A DNA stretch of 64,000 nt, taken from assembly GCF_026241165.1 (NCBI RefSeq), contig NZ_JAPFQN010000003.1, forward strand, positions 1 to 64,000, read 5' to 3'. Positions within the stretch are counted from its first letter, which is position 1. Each line of letters begins with the position of its first letter. A program made the position numbers and the translations under genes. This DNA is from Mangrovivirga halotolerans (GTDB lineage: Bacteria > Bacteroidota > Bacteroidia > Cytophagales > Cyclobacteriaceae). Shown one piece after another: positions 35,163-44,285 of this stretch. The notes beneath the pieces were generated by a model. That model did no database searches. It was not told the DNA's origin and worked only from the letters and a program-made list of their open reading frames with translations.

Positions 35163-36059
35163 TTATTCATTTTCAAGTTGGTTTTTGTATTCATTTAGTT
35201 TTGATTGAATTTCTTCAGGTAGTTCTGGTTCTTCAATATTTTTATATTCTTTAAGCTCATCAAAAATGATGTCAGCGACAATCAATCTTGCAGCATCCTT
35301 GCTGTCTGAAGGGATTACATACCATGGGGCATAGGGTGTAGAGGTGTTATTGATAGCTTCTTCAAAGCAAACTTGATAGTCATCCCATAATTCTCTTTCT
35401 TTCAGGTCTCCGGGACTAAATTTCCAGTTCTTATCTTTTTTTTCTATTCTTCTTATCAGACGATTTTTTTGTTCTTTTTTAGATAGGTGAAGAAAGAATT
35501 TAAAAATGATGGTGCCATTTTGAAAGATGTGCTTTTCAAAATTATTAATTTGTTCAAATCGCATTTTCCAAAACTCATCCGTGATATCATCAATAGAGTC
35601 AATGCCCGGAATGTTTTCACTTAAAATGTATTCAGGATGAACGCGTGTAGCAATCACATTTTCATAATGAGTTCTGTTAAAAACCGAAAACTTTCCTCTA
35701 GCCGGTAGAGCCAGATAATGCCGCCATAAATAATCGTGCTTTTTTTCAATTGATGAAGGAGCTTTGAAGCTGTGAACGACCACACCTCTTGAGTTGAAGT
35801 CCTTAAATACTTCTCTGATGAGGCTGTCTTTTCCTGCAGTATCAATTCCCTGAAGGCAAATCAGAACAGCATATTTACCATGTGCATACAGCACATCCTG
35901 AAACTCGCCCAGCTTTTCTCTTGTCTCCAGAAGTTTTTCTTCCAGTTCGGCTTCATTTGAATCGAGCATATTTAATGTCGGGATATCTTTGAGGCTGATC
36001 TTTTTGGTAATCCTGAAGTCTTTACTTTTTATTTTCTTCATATTAAGATGATTTCCCAT
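35163..36059 (-). CDS. Polyphosphate kinase 2 family protein
   Basis: 298-aa cytoplasmic P-loop kinase that moves phosphate between polyphosphate and nucleotides. Seen are the Walker A motif GIDTAGKDS with the following IREVF helix, the lid-type segments SFKAPSSIEKKHDYLWRHY in part and PARGKFSVFNRTHYENV, which hold the conserved Asn/Arg residues (Walker B region), and RRIEKKDKNWKFSPGDL. Length and lack of duplication fit single-domain PPK2 of class I or III; whether it makes ATP/ADP or polyP cannot be read. A second Met at residue 7 is an alternative start. Single-gene unit. Confidence 0.93.
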   Translation of the reverse strand: MGNHLNMKKIKSKDFRITKKISLKDIPTLNMLDSNEAELEEKLLETREKLGEFQDVLYAHGKYAVLICLQGIDTAGKDSLIREVFKDFNSRGVVVHSFKAPSSIEKKHDYLWRHYLALPARGKFSVFNRTHYENVIATRVHPEYILSENIPGIDSIDDITDEFWKMRFEQINNFEKHIFQNGTIIFKFFLHLSKKEQKNRLIRRIEKKDKNWKFSPGDLKERELWDDYQVCFEEAINNTSTPYAPWYVIPSDSKDAARLIVADIIFDELKEYKNIEEPELPEEIQSKLNEYKNQLENE

Positions 36060-36105
36060 TTAAGATAAAATAAATATTCGTAATCGTTAGGTGGTTTCTG
36101 GCAAT

Positions 36106-36135
36106 AAAAAAAATACCCCGACTAAAACGTCGGGG
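36106..36135 (-). terminator. Rho-independent terminator (minus strand) of the TonB receptor unit
   Basis: CCCCGAC (36116-36122) and GTCGGGG (36129-36135) form a stem; read on the minus strand it is followed by a run of eight T (the A run at 36106-36113). It lies 34 bp past the receptor's stop codon. Confidence 0.9.
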
Positions 36136-36169
36136 CATAACCTAATAGAATCCTCTTATTTACCCAGGA

Positions 36170-38680
36170 TTAATTTTTATTCCAATCGAGATTTATTTTT
36201 AGCTCGGCATTTATAAGTCTTCCAATCATTGGTGAACCTACAAACTCTCTTTGCTCTGTATCAAATAAATTGGTTACTGATGCACCAACATGGAATACAT
36301 CACTTAATTTATATCCTGCTGAAAGATCTACGGTAGTAAACCCGCCCAGAGGACCATAGTTATATAGTGTTCCCGGAACTCGAGTTCCAGCTCCTTCTGC
36401 TGTAGCGATCTGCTGTCCTGATCTGAAGTCATATTCAGGAACAATTCGAACATTTATTGACGCTGAGAATTTATTATCGAATAGGTTCGCAGCTGTAAAA
36501 TTGAAGTTCGCTCTGTGGTTTGGTGCATTTAAAGTTCTTAGTGACTCTCTCGTTTCAGGAGACAAATTTTCCAAAGCTGGATCATCTTCAAATTTATCTT
36601 CATCAGTTATGTCTGAATCGAAGAACATATATTTGGCGCCAAAGCTAAATTTATTATTAATGAAATAAGTTAAACCTATATCAGAGCCATAGGAGCTTAC
36701 TTCACCATAATTCAGGTAAGTGATGTGCAAGTTTCCATATTCTTCAGGGATTTCTGTATCGCCTTTTTTAATAATTTGCTCACCTGTTATTGTAAGTTCT
36801 GCAGGGTTTACCTGGAAAAGAGAAACTGCAGGGCTCAGGAAGTCGCGGCTTTTTGAGTACCACGAAGTGAAATCAACTGCAAGTTTTTCAGCTAACATTC
36901 CTTTATATCCAAACTCAAATGTATTTACCTTTTCAGGTTGTAAGGGATCAATGGTTCTGGTATCACCATAAGTTATTGATCCGTCGATTAAGCTTTGAGT
37001 GAATTCACGTGTAGTAAGTCCTTCTCCACTACCGATTATTGCTCCTCCTGCAAATGGAAACAAGAACTCCATGAACTGGATTGAAGGCGCAGCATATGCA
37101 CGGCTATAAGTTAATCGGAAATTACCTTTTCCGGCTTTTGCAGTCATAGCCAATCTTGGACTAAACTGAATATCGTAGTAATCGTGTTTGTCCATTCGAG
37201 CAGCACCAACGAATTTGAAAATTTCTCCGATTGGTTTCTCTACCTGAAGTACGGCTCCAAACTGATTAATTTTGATTGGTCCGTTAACATCGTAAAGGTA
37301 AGTTCCTTCACTATCAGCGATGTCTCTCTGGAAGTTTGCTCCAACTACATAATAAAGGTCTTCGCCGATGGTGTTGTTATATTGAACTTCAGCATTGAAT
37401 CTTTGACTTTTATCAATGAAGCCAGGGAATCCTATACCACCTTCCTCAGCAGGCAGGAGGGATTTTCTTTTAGCATCTGCTTCACTTTCGCCCATAGCTA
37501 GTAATGCATGGTAATTATTAGTTCTGCCATTTATTTGATAAGTATATCCTGCGTCATTCCAGGTGTTATATACTGTTGCATACCAATGGTCAGATACCAG
37601 TCGTGCATTTAGATATTGGAAGGTCCAGCCATCGATCTGGTTTCTTCCAAGGTTTGTTACGCCGATATTTGATCCTTGTCCGTAGCCATAGTCTAAAATT
37701 ATATCTGTTGAATTATTCAATTCATAATATAAAGCTGCGTTGGTTCGGATGATTTCAAAATCAAAATCCGGATCAAGTTCAGGTTGTGCCCCTGCAGATG
37801 GGGTGTAGACAGTATCAACGAACTCAAAGTCTTCACCTTTGGTATATTCAAAGTTCACTTTAAATGAAAGCGGACTATTGTCGATTACCTGAGCGTGTCG
37901 GCCTCTGAACGAAAGCTGACTTTGATTTCCTGCTCCCAATACAATTGTAGTTCCTTCTGATGATCGTGGATCTTTGGTGATCGTATTTATAACACCAGCA
38001 TGTGCATTAGGTCCGTATAGTGCAGAAGCTGGTCCGACTACAACCTCTACTCTTTCAATGTCTTCTTTAATGATTGTGTTATAAATGCCTGCTGGGAGTC
38101 CGGTTCCACCCGGTAGCATTCCATTTCTTCCGTCGTTTAATTGCAGCATTCTTACGTTAAAAGCAGAGTTGAAGCCTCTGGCGTTGATACCCACGCCGAT
38201 CACACCTGATCTTACAGCTTCTACACCCTGAACTTTGTTTAGAAATTCGCCAATATTATAGGTTGGCATTAGATCAAGGTCTTCGGAATCAATTACAGAA
38301 ATTGATGCCGGAGCTTCAGTGATTTTTTCCGGTTTTCTTGTTACGGAAACAACTACTTCATCCATTTCCTGAATAGATGGATTCATAGTTATTGTTCCAA
38401 GGTCAACATCAGATCCACCAGGCACAGTTTTAGTGATTGTTTCAAATCCAATGAAAGTAAACATTAAGGTAACGCTATCATCGTTCTCTATTTTAATAGA
38501 AAAGGTGCCATTGGGTTCTGTGATTACCCCGGTACGGGTGTCTTCAATAAATACATTGACTCCGGCCATTCCCTGATCATTATCAGCATCCACTACTTTT
38601 CCGCTGACGGTATATTGAGCAAGAACTGGCTCGATGCCCGCTATTAAGAGCAGGCAGATTATTAGTAATTTGTTTTTCAT
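36170..38680 (-). CDS. TonB-dependent outer-membrane receptor with carboxypeptidase-regulatory-like domain
   Basis: 836-aa energised outer-membrane transporter. Signal peptide ends at PVLAQ (residue 22). A CarboxypepD_reg-like beta sandwich follows (about 24-110: YTVSGKVVDADNDQGMAGVN), then the TonB-box-like stretch EVVVSVTRKPEK, the plug (about 120-235, with LNKVQGVEAVRSG and ALYGPNAHAGVINTITK) and a 22-stranded barrel. No SusD gene is adjacent, so it is not a classical glycan SusCD pair; siderophores, cobalamin or other small ligands are options. It follows the exported alpha/beta hydrolase by 41 bp in the same direction, so that hydrolase likely acts on its imported ligand. Confidence 0.93.
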   Translation of the reverse strand: MKNKLLIICLLLIAGIEPVLAQYTVSGKVVDADNDQGMAGVNVFIEDTRTGVITEPNGTFSIKIENDDSVTLMFTFIGFETITKTVPGGSDVDLGTITMNPSIQEMDEVVVSVTRKPEKITEAPASISVIDSEDLDLMPTYNIGEFLNKVQGVEAVRSGVIGVGINARGFNSAFNVRMLQLNDGRNGMLPGGTGLPAGIYNTIIKEDIERVEVVVGPASALYGPNAHAGVINTITKDPRSSEGTTIVLGAGNQSQLSFRGRHAQVIDNSPLSFKVNFEYTKGEDFEFVDTVYTPSAGAQPELDPDFDFEIIRTNAALYYELNNSTDIILDYGYGQGSNIGVTNLGRNQIDGWTFQYLNARLVSDHWYATVYNTWNDAGYTYQINGRTNNYHALLAMGESEADAKRKSLLPAEEGGIGFPGFIDKSQRFNAEVQYNNTIGEDLYYVVGANFQRDIADSEGTYLYDVNGPIKINQFGAVLQVEKPIGEIFKFVGAARMDKHDYYDIQFSPRLAMTAKAGKGNFRLTYSRAYAAPSIQFMEFLFPFAGGAIIGSGEGLTTREFTQSLIDGSITYGDTRTIDPLQPEKVNTFEFGYKGMLAEKLAVDFTSWYSKSRDFLSPAVSLFQVNPAELTITGEQIIKKGDTEIPEEYGNLHITYLNYGEVSSYGSDIGLTYFINNKFSFGAKYMFFDSDITDEDKFEDDPALENLSPETRESLRTLNAPNHRANFNFTAANLFDNKFSASINVRIVPEYDFRSGQQIATAEGAGTRVPGTLYNYGPLGGFTTVDLSAGYKLSDVFHVGASVTNLFDTEQREFVGSPMIGRLINAELKINLDWNKN

Positions 38681-38721
38681 GGTTATAAGGGTTGGGTTTT
38701 TCGGTTCTACATTTATTTTTT

Positions 38722-39654
38722 TTAGTTTATAAAATTCATGATAAGCTTGTTGGTTTTTTCAGCTTGTTCGAAATGAACGAAGTGGCCGGCGTTTTCAATT
38801 AATTCGGTTTGTGATTGTGGTATTTTTTCATCCGCTATTTGAGCAATATCTGCGGTGCTCATTTTCGGGTGAATGAATTTATTTGGTATTAGTTTGTCTT
38901 GTTTTCCATATAGTATTAATACAGGGGTTTTAAGCTCTCCTAACCGTTCAAATACGGGTTCGTTAACCATGCCTCTTATACCTTGCGTGATCGTGTAACA
39001 ATAATTCATAAAGTCTGGAGATTCTTTTATCATCATTCGATCGTTATACATGAATTCGGCATCATCAGGCATTTTATGAAAGTTGGCTTCCAGATTGATT
39101 CTGTATTGTTCGTCGCTTACTGATGCTGTTTGTTCCGGAGTAATTGCTCTGAACATAGCTTTCTGTGGCTCGTTAAAAGTTTCAATACCAGCAGGTGCAG
39201 ATAAAATAAGTGATTTTATTCTGTCTGGATTTTCCAATGCCATATGGATTGCGATTTGTGCACCCATTGAATGACCTGCAATGTGAAAGTTTTTGATACG
39301 TAAAGAATCCATCAAAGCAAAAAGATGTTTTTTATGAAAACTCATGTTCGCTTCAAATTTCCCTTTAGAAGATTTGCCATATCCGGGGAGGTCAACAACA
39401 ATGCAACGAAAATTCTTTTTAAGTTCTGATACGTTCTTTTTCCAGGCTGGTGCATAACTGCCCATGCCGTGAATAAATAATATCGGATCTCCTTTTCCAA
39501 TGTCAGCAAATGCAATTTTTATATCGTTCACTACCTCCTGTTCATTCATTGGGTAGGGGTATTGTAATTCCATAAATGCATCTTGCGCCTTTGTGTTCAT
39601 TGGATTAAGAATTATCAAATAGGTTACCGATAGTATTTTTATGAATTGTCTCAA
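38722..39654 (-). CDS. Exported alpha/beta hydrolase
   Basis: 310 aa. The start is a TTG at 39654, accepted because AGGA lies four bases upstream and because only this start gives a signal peptide (cleavage near MNTKAQ); the next ATG, at 39600, would remove it. The fold shows the oxyanion HG motif (LFIHGMGSYAPAW), the nucleophile elbow AGHSMGAQ, the acid in YGKQDKLIP and the His in ENAGHFVHFE. It is probably a periplasmic esterase or lactonase. It heads a unit with the TonB receptor, and its upstream region (39737-39753) carries the same 17-bp element as that of the SDR operon. Confidence 0.9.
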   Translation of the reverse strand: MRQFIKILSVTYLIILNPMNTKAQDAFMELQYPYPMNEQEVVNDIKIAFADIGKGDPILFIHGMGSYAPAWKKNVSELKKNFRCIVVDLPGYGKSSKGKFEANMSFHKKHLFALMDSLRIKNFHIAGHSMGAQIAIHMALENPDRIKSLILSAPAGIETFNEPQKAMFRAITPEQTASVSDEQYRINLEANFHKMPDDAEFMYNDRMMIKESPDFMNYCYTITQGIRGMVNEPVFERLGELKTPVLILYGKQDKLIPNKFIHPKMSTADIAQIADEKIPQSQTELIENAGHFVHFEQAEKTNKLIMNFIN

Positions 39655-39736
39655 TGTCCTTTTAAAAATTTTATATTTAATCGTTTTACTAATGTAATAG
39701 TGTGTGGTCTTTAGTAAATGCCAATAAAAATTCTAT

Positions 39737-39753
39737 AAGGGTTGACTTTTGTG
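39737..39753 (-). promoter_or_regulatory. Shared 17-bp upstream element (copy A), before the hydrolase/TonB receptor unit
   Basis: AAGGGTTGACTTTTGTG on the plus strand, 82 bp upstream of the hydrolase start codon. The identical 17-mer, in the same orientation, lies 68 bp upstream of the SDR gene at 46097-46113. On the coding strand it reads CACAAAAGTCAACCCTT. It is a candidate operator or sigma-factor element. Confidence 0.55.
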
Positions 39754-39821
39754 TTTTAAAACTTCAAAAAATAGTTTTAAAAAGCTATTGGAGTATTTAT
39801 TCTTTTAAAATGTTGGCTCGA

Positions 39822-41225
39822 CTATTTTATTTTAGCCTCGGGGATTTTTTTTCTGATTTCCGTTTTTAGCTCTTCGATTATTTGTTTTTGTTTTTCCGGA
39901 TGTTCGCTTCCATTCAAAATAAATTCCAGAGAATGGTTTAGTTCATTGATTTCAGTTATTTCAGATTTATACCTTGCAGCTTCGTAATACCATTGGATAG
40001 TTGGTAATGATTTTATTCTCTTCAAATATTTTCTTTCTTTTTCAATGAGATTTAATTTTTGAGCGTATTGAATTATTTTTTTGTAATCACCCTTTAAAAA
40101 AAGTGACCTGAAAAAGACACTGAAAAACAAATGCCAGCGATGTCTTAAAATCTCATTTTTGTTAGCCATGAGAAATATCTCTGCATGTTGAGCTGCTTCT
40201 TTATATTGTCCGTTTTGTGTAAGTGCTGTAATATATTGAGCGGTAAAGCTTGTTTTATGATGAAAGTTTGAGGTCGTTTTTACATCAGGAAATACATCCT
40301 GCATTAATTTCAGAGCATCATTTAATGTTCCTTTTTTCAAGAGTACAGCACAAAGATTATTAACATAATGAAGGTAGTCGCTGTTTTTCTCACTGATCGA
40401 AAGCCATCCGTATTTTTCAGCGAGGTCTAACCGGTTTGCCTTTGAGTGATACAATAATCTGTTTCCGTAATAATTGATTAGAATTCGTCGGCTGTAAAAT
40501 TTGCCTGAGGCTAGAACAGGGTCGATCTCTTCGAATAAGGCCTCCATTTTATCCTGAAGGTTATAATTAAAGTATAAAAATATTAGTCTGACCAATGCGT
40601 AATACCTGTTCATTCCATCCATTAACGGATCGCGGAATATAGTCAACAGCCAGCTCTCCCATTGTCGCGATTCGATATCATTATAGGTATACTGTTGAAT
40701 AATATCATTTGTCGCTTTTTGTATTCTCATATAGACCATGCGGCAGTGGTCGTATTGAGATTTATATTTGTTAATAAAGTCTTCTATAATATGGTATTCC
40801 TTGTGCCGCATTCTTACCAGCAGGAAGTTTAGAAAGTGCAACCCCAACTCATACCGTTTCATGAAATAATATTCATCTTGCTCGGTATTATTTATTAGTC
40901 TTAGAAGTTGTTTTTCCTGATGCTGAGATAAGTTGTCATTCATCAGATTATTTTCGAGCTCGATAAGGAGACTAAATTCAGCATCCACATCTGCTGAGCG
41001 CAGTTTTTCCTGCATCCAGCGCATGATTCTCGAAAACTTTCTTTTGTCAATATGAGTGCTGAAAATATTATTATCAGCATTCTTATTTACAAATTCATTA
41101 GTTTGATTTAGTATAGTAAGATTATCAGGGTCTTCAAATTGCTGAACATCTAATAGATATTTTATTTCATGGGGAAGTAATCCCGATGCAAAATCGATGA
41201 ACTTTTTTAATTTCTGCTTCTTCAT
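39822..41225 (-). CDS. Unrecognised 467-aa protein, probably TPR-like helical repeats
   Basis: Soluble 467-aa protein without signal peptide. The first ~100 residues are charged helices (KKFIDFASGLLPHEIKYLLD, FSRIMRWMQEKLRSADVDAE). From about 120 on, helix pairs rich in Tyr, Leu and Ala suggest TPR-like repeats (LVRLIFLYFNYNLQDKMEAL, GTLNDALKLMQDVF, GQYKEAAQHAEIFLM, GDYKKIIQYAQKL). No catalytic motif is seen. It lies 73 bp after the acyl-CoA ligase gene in the same direction and may be the last gene of that operon, acting as a scaffold or sensor. I do not recognise a family. Confidence 0.72.
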   Translation of the reverse strand: MKKQKLKKFIDFASGLLPHEIKYLLDVQQFEDPDNLTILNQTNEFVNKNADNNIFSTHIDKRKFSRIMRWMQEKLRSADVDAEFSLLIELENNLMNDNLSQHQEKQLLRLINNTEQDEYYFMKRYELGLHFLNFLLVRMRHKEYHIIEDFINKYKSQYDHCRMVYMRIQKATNDIIQQYTYNDIESRQWESWLLTIFRDPLMDGMNRYYALVRLIFLYFNYNLQDKMEALFEEIDPVLASGKFYSRRILINYYGNRLLYHSKANRLDLAEKYGWLSISEKNSDYLHYVNNLCAVLLKKGTLNDALKLMQDVFPDVKTTSNFHHKTSFTAQYITALTQNGQYKEAAQHAEIFLMANKNEILRHRWHLFFSVFFRSLFLKGDYKKIIQYAQKLNLIEKERKYLKRIKSLPTIQWYYEAARYKSEITEINELNHSLEFILNGSEHPEKQKQIIEELKTEIRKKIPEAKIK

Positions 41226-41298
41226 TTGACTCCCGCTCAGATTGCTCTTGGCTTAAAATAACACAATTCAAAAGTTAAATGGAAAGAGATTAAAATAA

Positions 41299-42792
41299 TT
41301 ATTCATAAATGGATAATTGTTTTCTATCTATTTTCCCGGTGTCATTTTTTGGCAATTCGTGGAGGAAAATAAAGAACTTTGGTACTTTGAATTTAGCAAG
41401 TCCATCCTTGCAAAATGCATTTATTTCTTCTTCGGATAAGTTGCAGTTCTCCCTGACTACAATATAAGCTTTACCTACCTCACCCCATTTTTTGTCAGGA
41501 ACTCCAATTACGGCTGCTTCGCTAACCAGGTCGTGTTCAAGAATTCTTCTTTCTACTTCTGCTGGGTATACGTTCTCACCACCTGAAATGAACATATTCT
41601 TAATTCTATCAACCACATATAGATAACCATCTGTATCGCTTTTAAGAATATCACCAGTTTTGAACCACTCTTCTGAAAAAGCTTTGCGAGTAGCCTCCTT
41701 GTTTCTCCAGTATCCGGGTGTGACTACAGGGCCACTGATCCATAACTCACCACTTTCATCAGGCAGTGCATCTGTTCCATCTTCTTTGACGAGTCTTGTT
41801 TTCACATAAAAATTAGGAAAACCAATACTTCCTCTCTTTCTAATGGCATCTTCAGCTTCAAGTGAAGTAATGTTAGGTCCGGCTTCAGTTAGTCCGTACC
41901 CCTGCCTAATCGGGACACCACATTCAGCCCATTTTTCGATTGTATTAACTGGTAAAGCTTCACCACCGACGATCATATATCTTAATTTGGAAAAATCAAT
42001 AGAAGTAAAATTGTTCTCTTCCATCATCATTTTGACCATGGTCGGTACAGCCATAAAAATGGATATTTTTTCACTTTCTAATAATTGTAATGTCCTGCCA
42101 GAGTCAAATTTGGGCATCAATATTATGGTGCCCCCGAAATGTAATACCGGGGTGGTAAGAACATTCCAGCCACCGGTATGGAATGGCGGCATTACCATAA
42201 GAGTTGTGTCATCGCTGGTAAGTCTAAGCCTGATTGCCGTATTGAGACTGTTCCAGAGCATCATGCCGTGGGTATAAATTGCACCTTTTGGAAATCCGGT
42301 GGTTCCGGAAGTATATAGGATCAAACAAGGATGATCACTTTCTACAGGTATGTTTTTAAAGACTTGTAGTGTGTTTTTGCTTTTTTCTACCCGTGACTTT
42401 AGTTCACTCCATTTAATCGCGCCTGACTGAAAACTATTATTGACATCTTTAAGAAGATCTGAAAATTGTTCTTCATAAATAATCAATGAAGGGTCTGAGT
42501 TTTTAACCAGGTAAGCTATTTCAGCGGCTGATAGTCTGTAGTTAACAGGAACCAAAATTATGCCGGTTTTTTGCGCAACGCTAAATAAAGAAATGTATTC
42601 AGGATTGAAGCTTGATAATATTAATATGCGGTCGCCTTTCCTGATGTTTAATTCATCAATAAAATAATTCGAAAGTTCACAGGCAGAATTATTGATTTCT
42701 TCATAGGTATAAGAAATACTTCCATCTGCGACTTTAACAGCAGTCTTTTCAGGCTGATACCCGCTCCATTTTTGAAACCAGTCTGTTGTCAT
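41299..42792 (-). CDS. AMP-forming acyl-CoA synthetase/ligase
   Basis: 497 aa from the ATG at 42792; the in-frame GTG at 42828 would extend further into the upstream gene. Class I adenylating enzyme: P-loop motif LYTSGTTGFPKG, A5-like motif GYGLTEAG, A7/A8 motifs WFKTGDIL and DRIKNMFISGGENVYPAEVE, and the C-terminal catalytic Lys in NDTGKIDRKQL. It activates a carboxylic acid to its acyl-CoA via acyl-AMP; the overall form is that of medium/long-chain or aromatic acid ligases. It overlaps the symporter gene by 44 bases, tying it to uptake of a carboxylate. There is no signal peptide. Confidence 0.93.
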   Translation of the reverse strand: MTTDWFQKWSGYQPEKTAVKVADGSISYTYEEINNSACELSNYFIDELNIRKGDRILILSSFNPEYISLFSVAQKTGIILVPVNYRLSAAEIAYLVKNSDPSLIIYEEQFSDLLKDVNNSFQSGAIKWSELKSRVEKSKNTLQVFKNIPVESDHPCLILYTSGTTGFPKGAIYTHGMMLWNSLNTAIRLRLTSDDTTLMVMPPFHTGGWNVLTTPVLHFGGTIILMPKFDSGRTLQLLESEKISIFMAVPTMVKMMMEENNFTSIDFSKLRYMIVGGEALPVNTIEKWAECGVPIRQGYGLTEAGPNITSLEAEDAIRKRGSIGFPNFYVKTRLVKEDGTDALPDESGELWISGPVVTPGYWRNKEATRKAFSEEWFKTGDILKSDTDGYLYVVDRIKNMFISGGENVYPAEVERRILEHDLVSEAAVIGVPDKKWGEVGKAYIVVRENCNLSEEEINAFCKDGLAKFKVPKFFIFLHELPKNDTGKIDRKQLSIYE

Positions 42793-44281
42793 GTTCCTTT
42801 TTTCTGTAAATGATGAAAAATAGTCCACCTGTTATGACAGATGATAAAATTGCTATCGCAGACGGAATAGCCGGATTTTTTACCGGAGCATCCATATAGG
42901 GCGTAAGTTCAAGATAATAAATAGTGAAGTGCACAACTACAGCTGTAATTGCTGCTGTAACAGGTGCGACCTTTGGGACATTCCTGAAGAACATTCCGAA
43001 TATCACTGGCACAAACGCTGCTGAAAAATAAGCGTAAACTCCATTTTGAGCAAAAATTGCAACACTTAAATCCGGATCAATAAGTTGACGATAGCTAAAA
43101 AAGAATGATAAAATAGCCAGGACTATAATAACTGCTTTATTTATTCTGATACTCTGCCTATCAGAAAAGTTCTTTTTACCTGGGGTTTTAGCTTTTATAC
43201 CTCCAATTAGGTCTGCAGTTATTGTTGTCGATAGCGCCTGGATCAGACCTTCTAATGTAGACATTCCCGCTGAGATCAAACCGAAAATAAGAAGTAAAAC
43301 GATGTATTTTGGAAATTGACTAATTACGTAGGTAGACACTAACGAATCAGGCGCGATTGCTTCACCTTGATAGGTCATGTCTGGAAATGTGATTCGTGCA
43401 TATAATCCAACAACGATAACCAGGAAGAATATGGTCTGAACAATGGTTCCGGCAACCAGGTACTTATTTACTTCCTTGTCACTTTTCAGTAATAGTGATT
43501 TTGTCAGAATATGAGGCTGACAGATGACTGCTATGCCGACCATTATCTGGCAAAAAATGATTTCGAAATAATCTCTGAAGAGATAGCTTTCGGGGTTTAA
43601 AGGTTTCGCTAATATTGGATTAATGTCTTCTAGTCTGCCAAGAAAACCATCTATCCCACCACCAAAGTATTCAAAGCCGGAAGAAATTAATATTACAGCA
43701 ACGATCAACATGGAAAAAGCCTGCAGAGTATTGGTATATACCATAGCATTTGCTCCACCGATCATCATATAACTGAAAACGACGATCACAACCCCGGCAA
43801 GAACCCAAACAGGGTCAGTATTGAGTGCTGCTGACAGTACCTGGGTAATTCCAACACAGATAAGCACTATAAATGTGATGAGCAACAGTGATAAGAAAGC
43901 AAAAAACAAGTTAAAATTTTCGCTTTTATATCGTTTGCCAATCCATTGAGCCAGACTAATTGCTGAAACTTTAGCGCCGAATTTTCTGAATTTTTTTGAA
44001 AGTATGATTAAAGATATGATAGCAGCGGCAGGTAGCACCAGCCCGTAAGAGATGAAACCGCTGATGCCATATTTACCGATCAACCCGGGGTTAATTATGA
44101 AAGTTGCAGCGCTAGTTGTTGAAGCTGCCAGTGAAAGTCCGACGAATGCCGGGGAGAATCTAAGGTTACCTAGTGCATAATCATTTATATTTTGAGTTTT
44201 TCCGGAGCCCTTAAAAATGAGAAAAGCTACGAAAAGACCATACCCAATCAATAATAATATGGTTAATGATGAAATTTCCAT
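42749..44281 (-). CDS. Sodium:solute symporter (SSS family)
   Basis: 510-aa inner-membrane transporter with about 13 helices and the LeuT-like fold. The family's start is seen (NDYALGNLRFSPAFVGLSLAASTTSAATFI, of which ASTTSAATF is the Na2-site region of helix 1), as is the GxxxAxxxT-type helix 8 region FGLISAGMSTLEGLIQALSTT with Ser/Thr Na+ ligands. Substrates of the family include proline, pantothenate, acetate and other monocarboxylates. Genes on both sides encode acyl-handling enzymes, so a carboxylate is the best guess. It starts five bp after the KAS III-like gene and overlaps the ligase gene. Confidence 0.93.
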   Translation of the reverse strand: MEISSLTILLLIGYGLFVAFLIFKGSGKTQNINDYALGNLRFSPAFVGLSLAASTTSAATFIINPGLIGKYGISGFISYGLVLPAAAIISLIILSKKFRKFGAKVSAISLAQWIGKRYKSENFNLFFAFLSLLLITFIVLICVGITQVLSAALNTDPVWVLAGVVIVVFSYMMIGGANAMVYTNTLQAFSMLIVAVILISSGFEYFGGGIDGFLGRLEDINPILAKPLNPESYLFRDYFEIIFCQIMVGIAVICQPHILTKSLLLKSDKEVNKYLVAGTIVQTIFFLVIVVGLYARITFPDMTYQGEAIAPDSLVSTYVISQFPKYIVLLLIFGLISAGMSTLEGLIQALSTTITADLIGGIKAKTPGKKNFSDRQSIRINKAVIIVLAILSFFFSYRQLIDPDLSVAIFAQNGVYAYFSAAFVPVIFGMFFRNVPKVAPVTAAITAVVVHFTIYYLELTPYMDAPVKNPAIPSAIAILSSVITGGLFFIIYRKKEHDNRLVSKMERVSA

Positions 44282-44285
44282 GCTT

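Noticed and set aside
38687-38702. AAGGGTTGGGTTTTTC just upstream of the TonB receptor as a third copy of the shared 17-bp element
   Set aside because: Only the first seven bases and scattered others agree, and it lies within a few bases of the start codon, unlike the other two copies.
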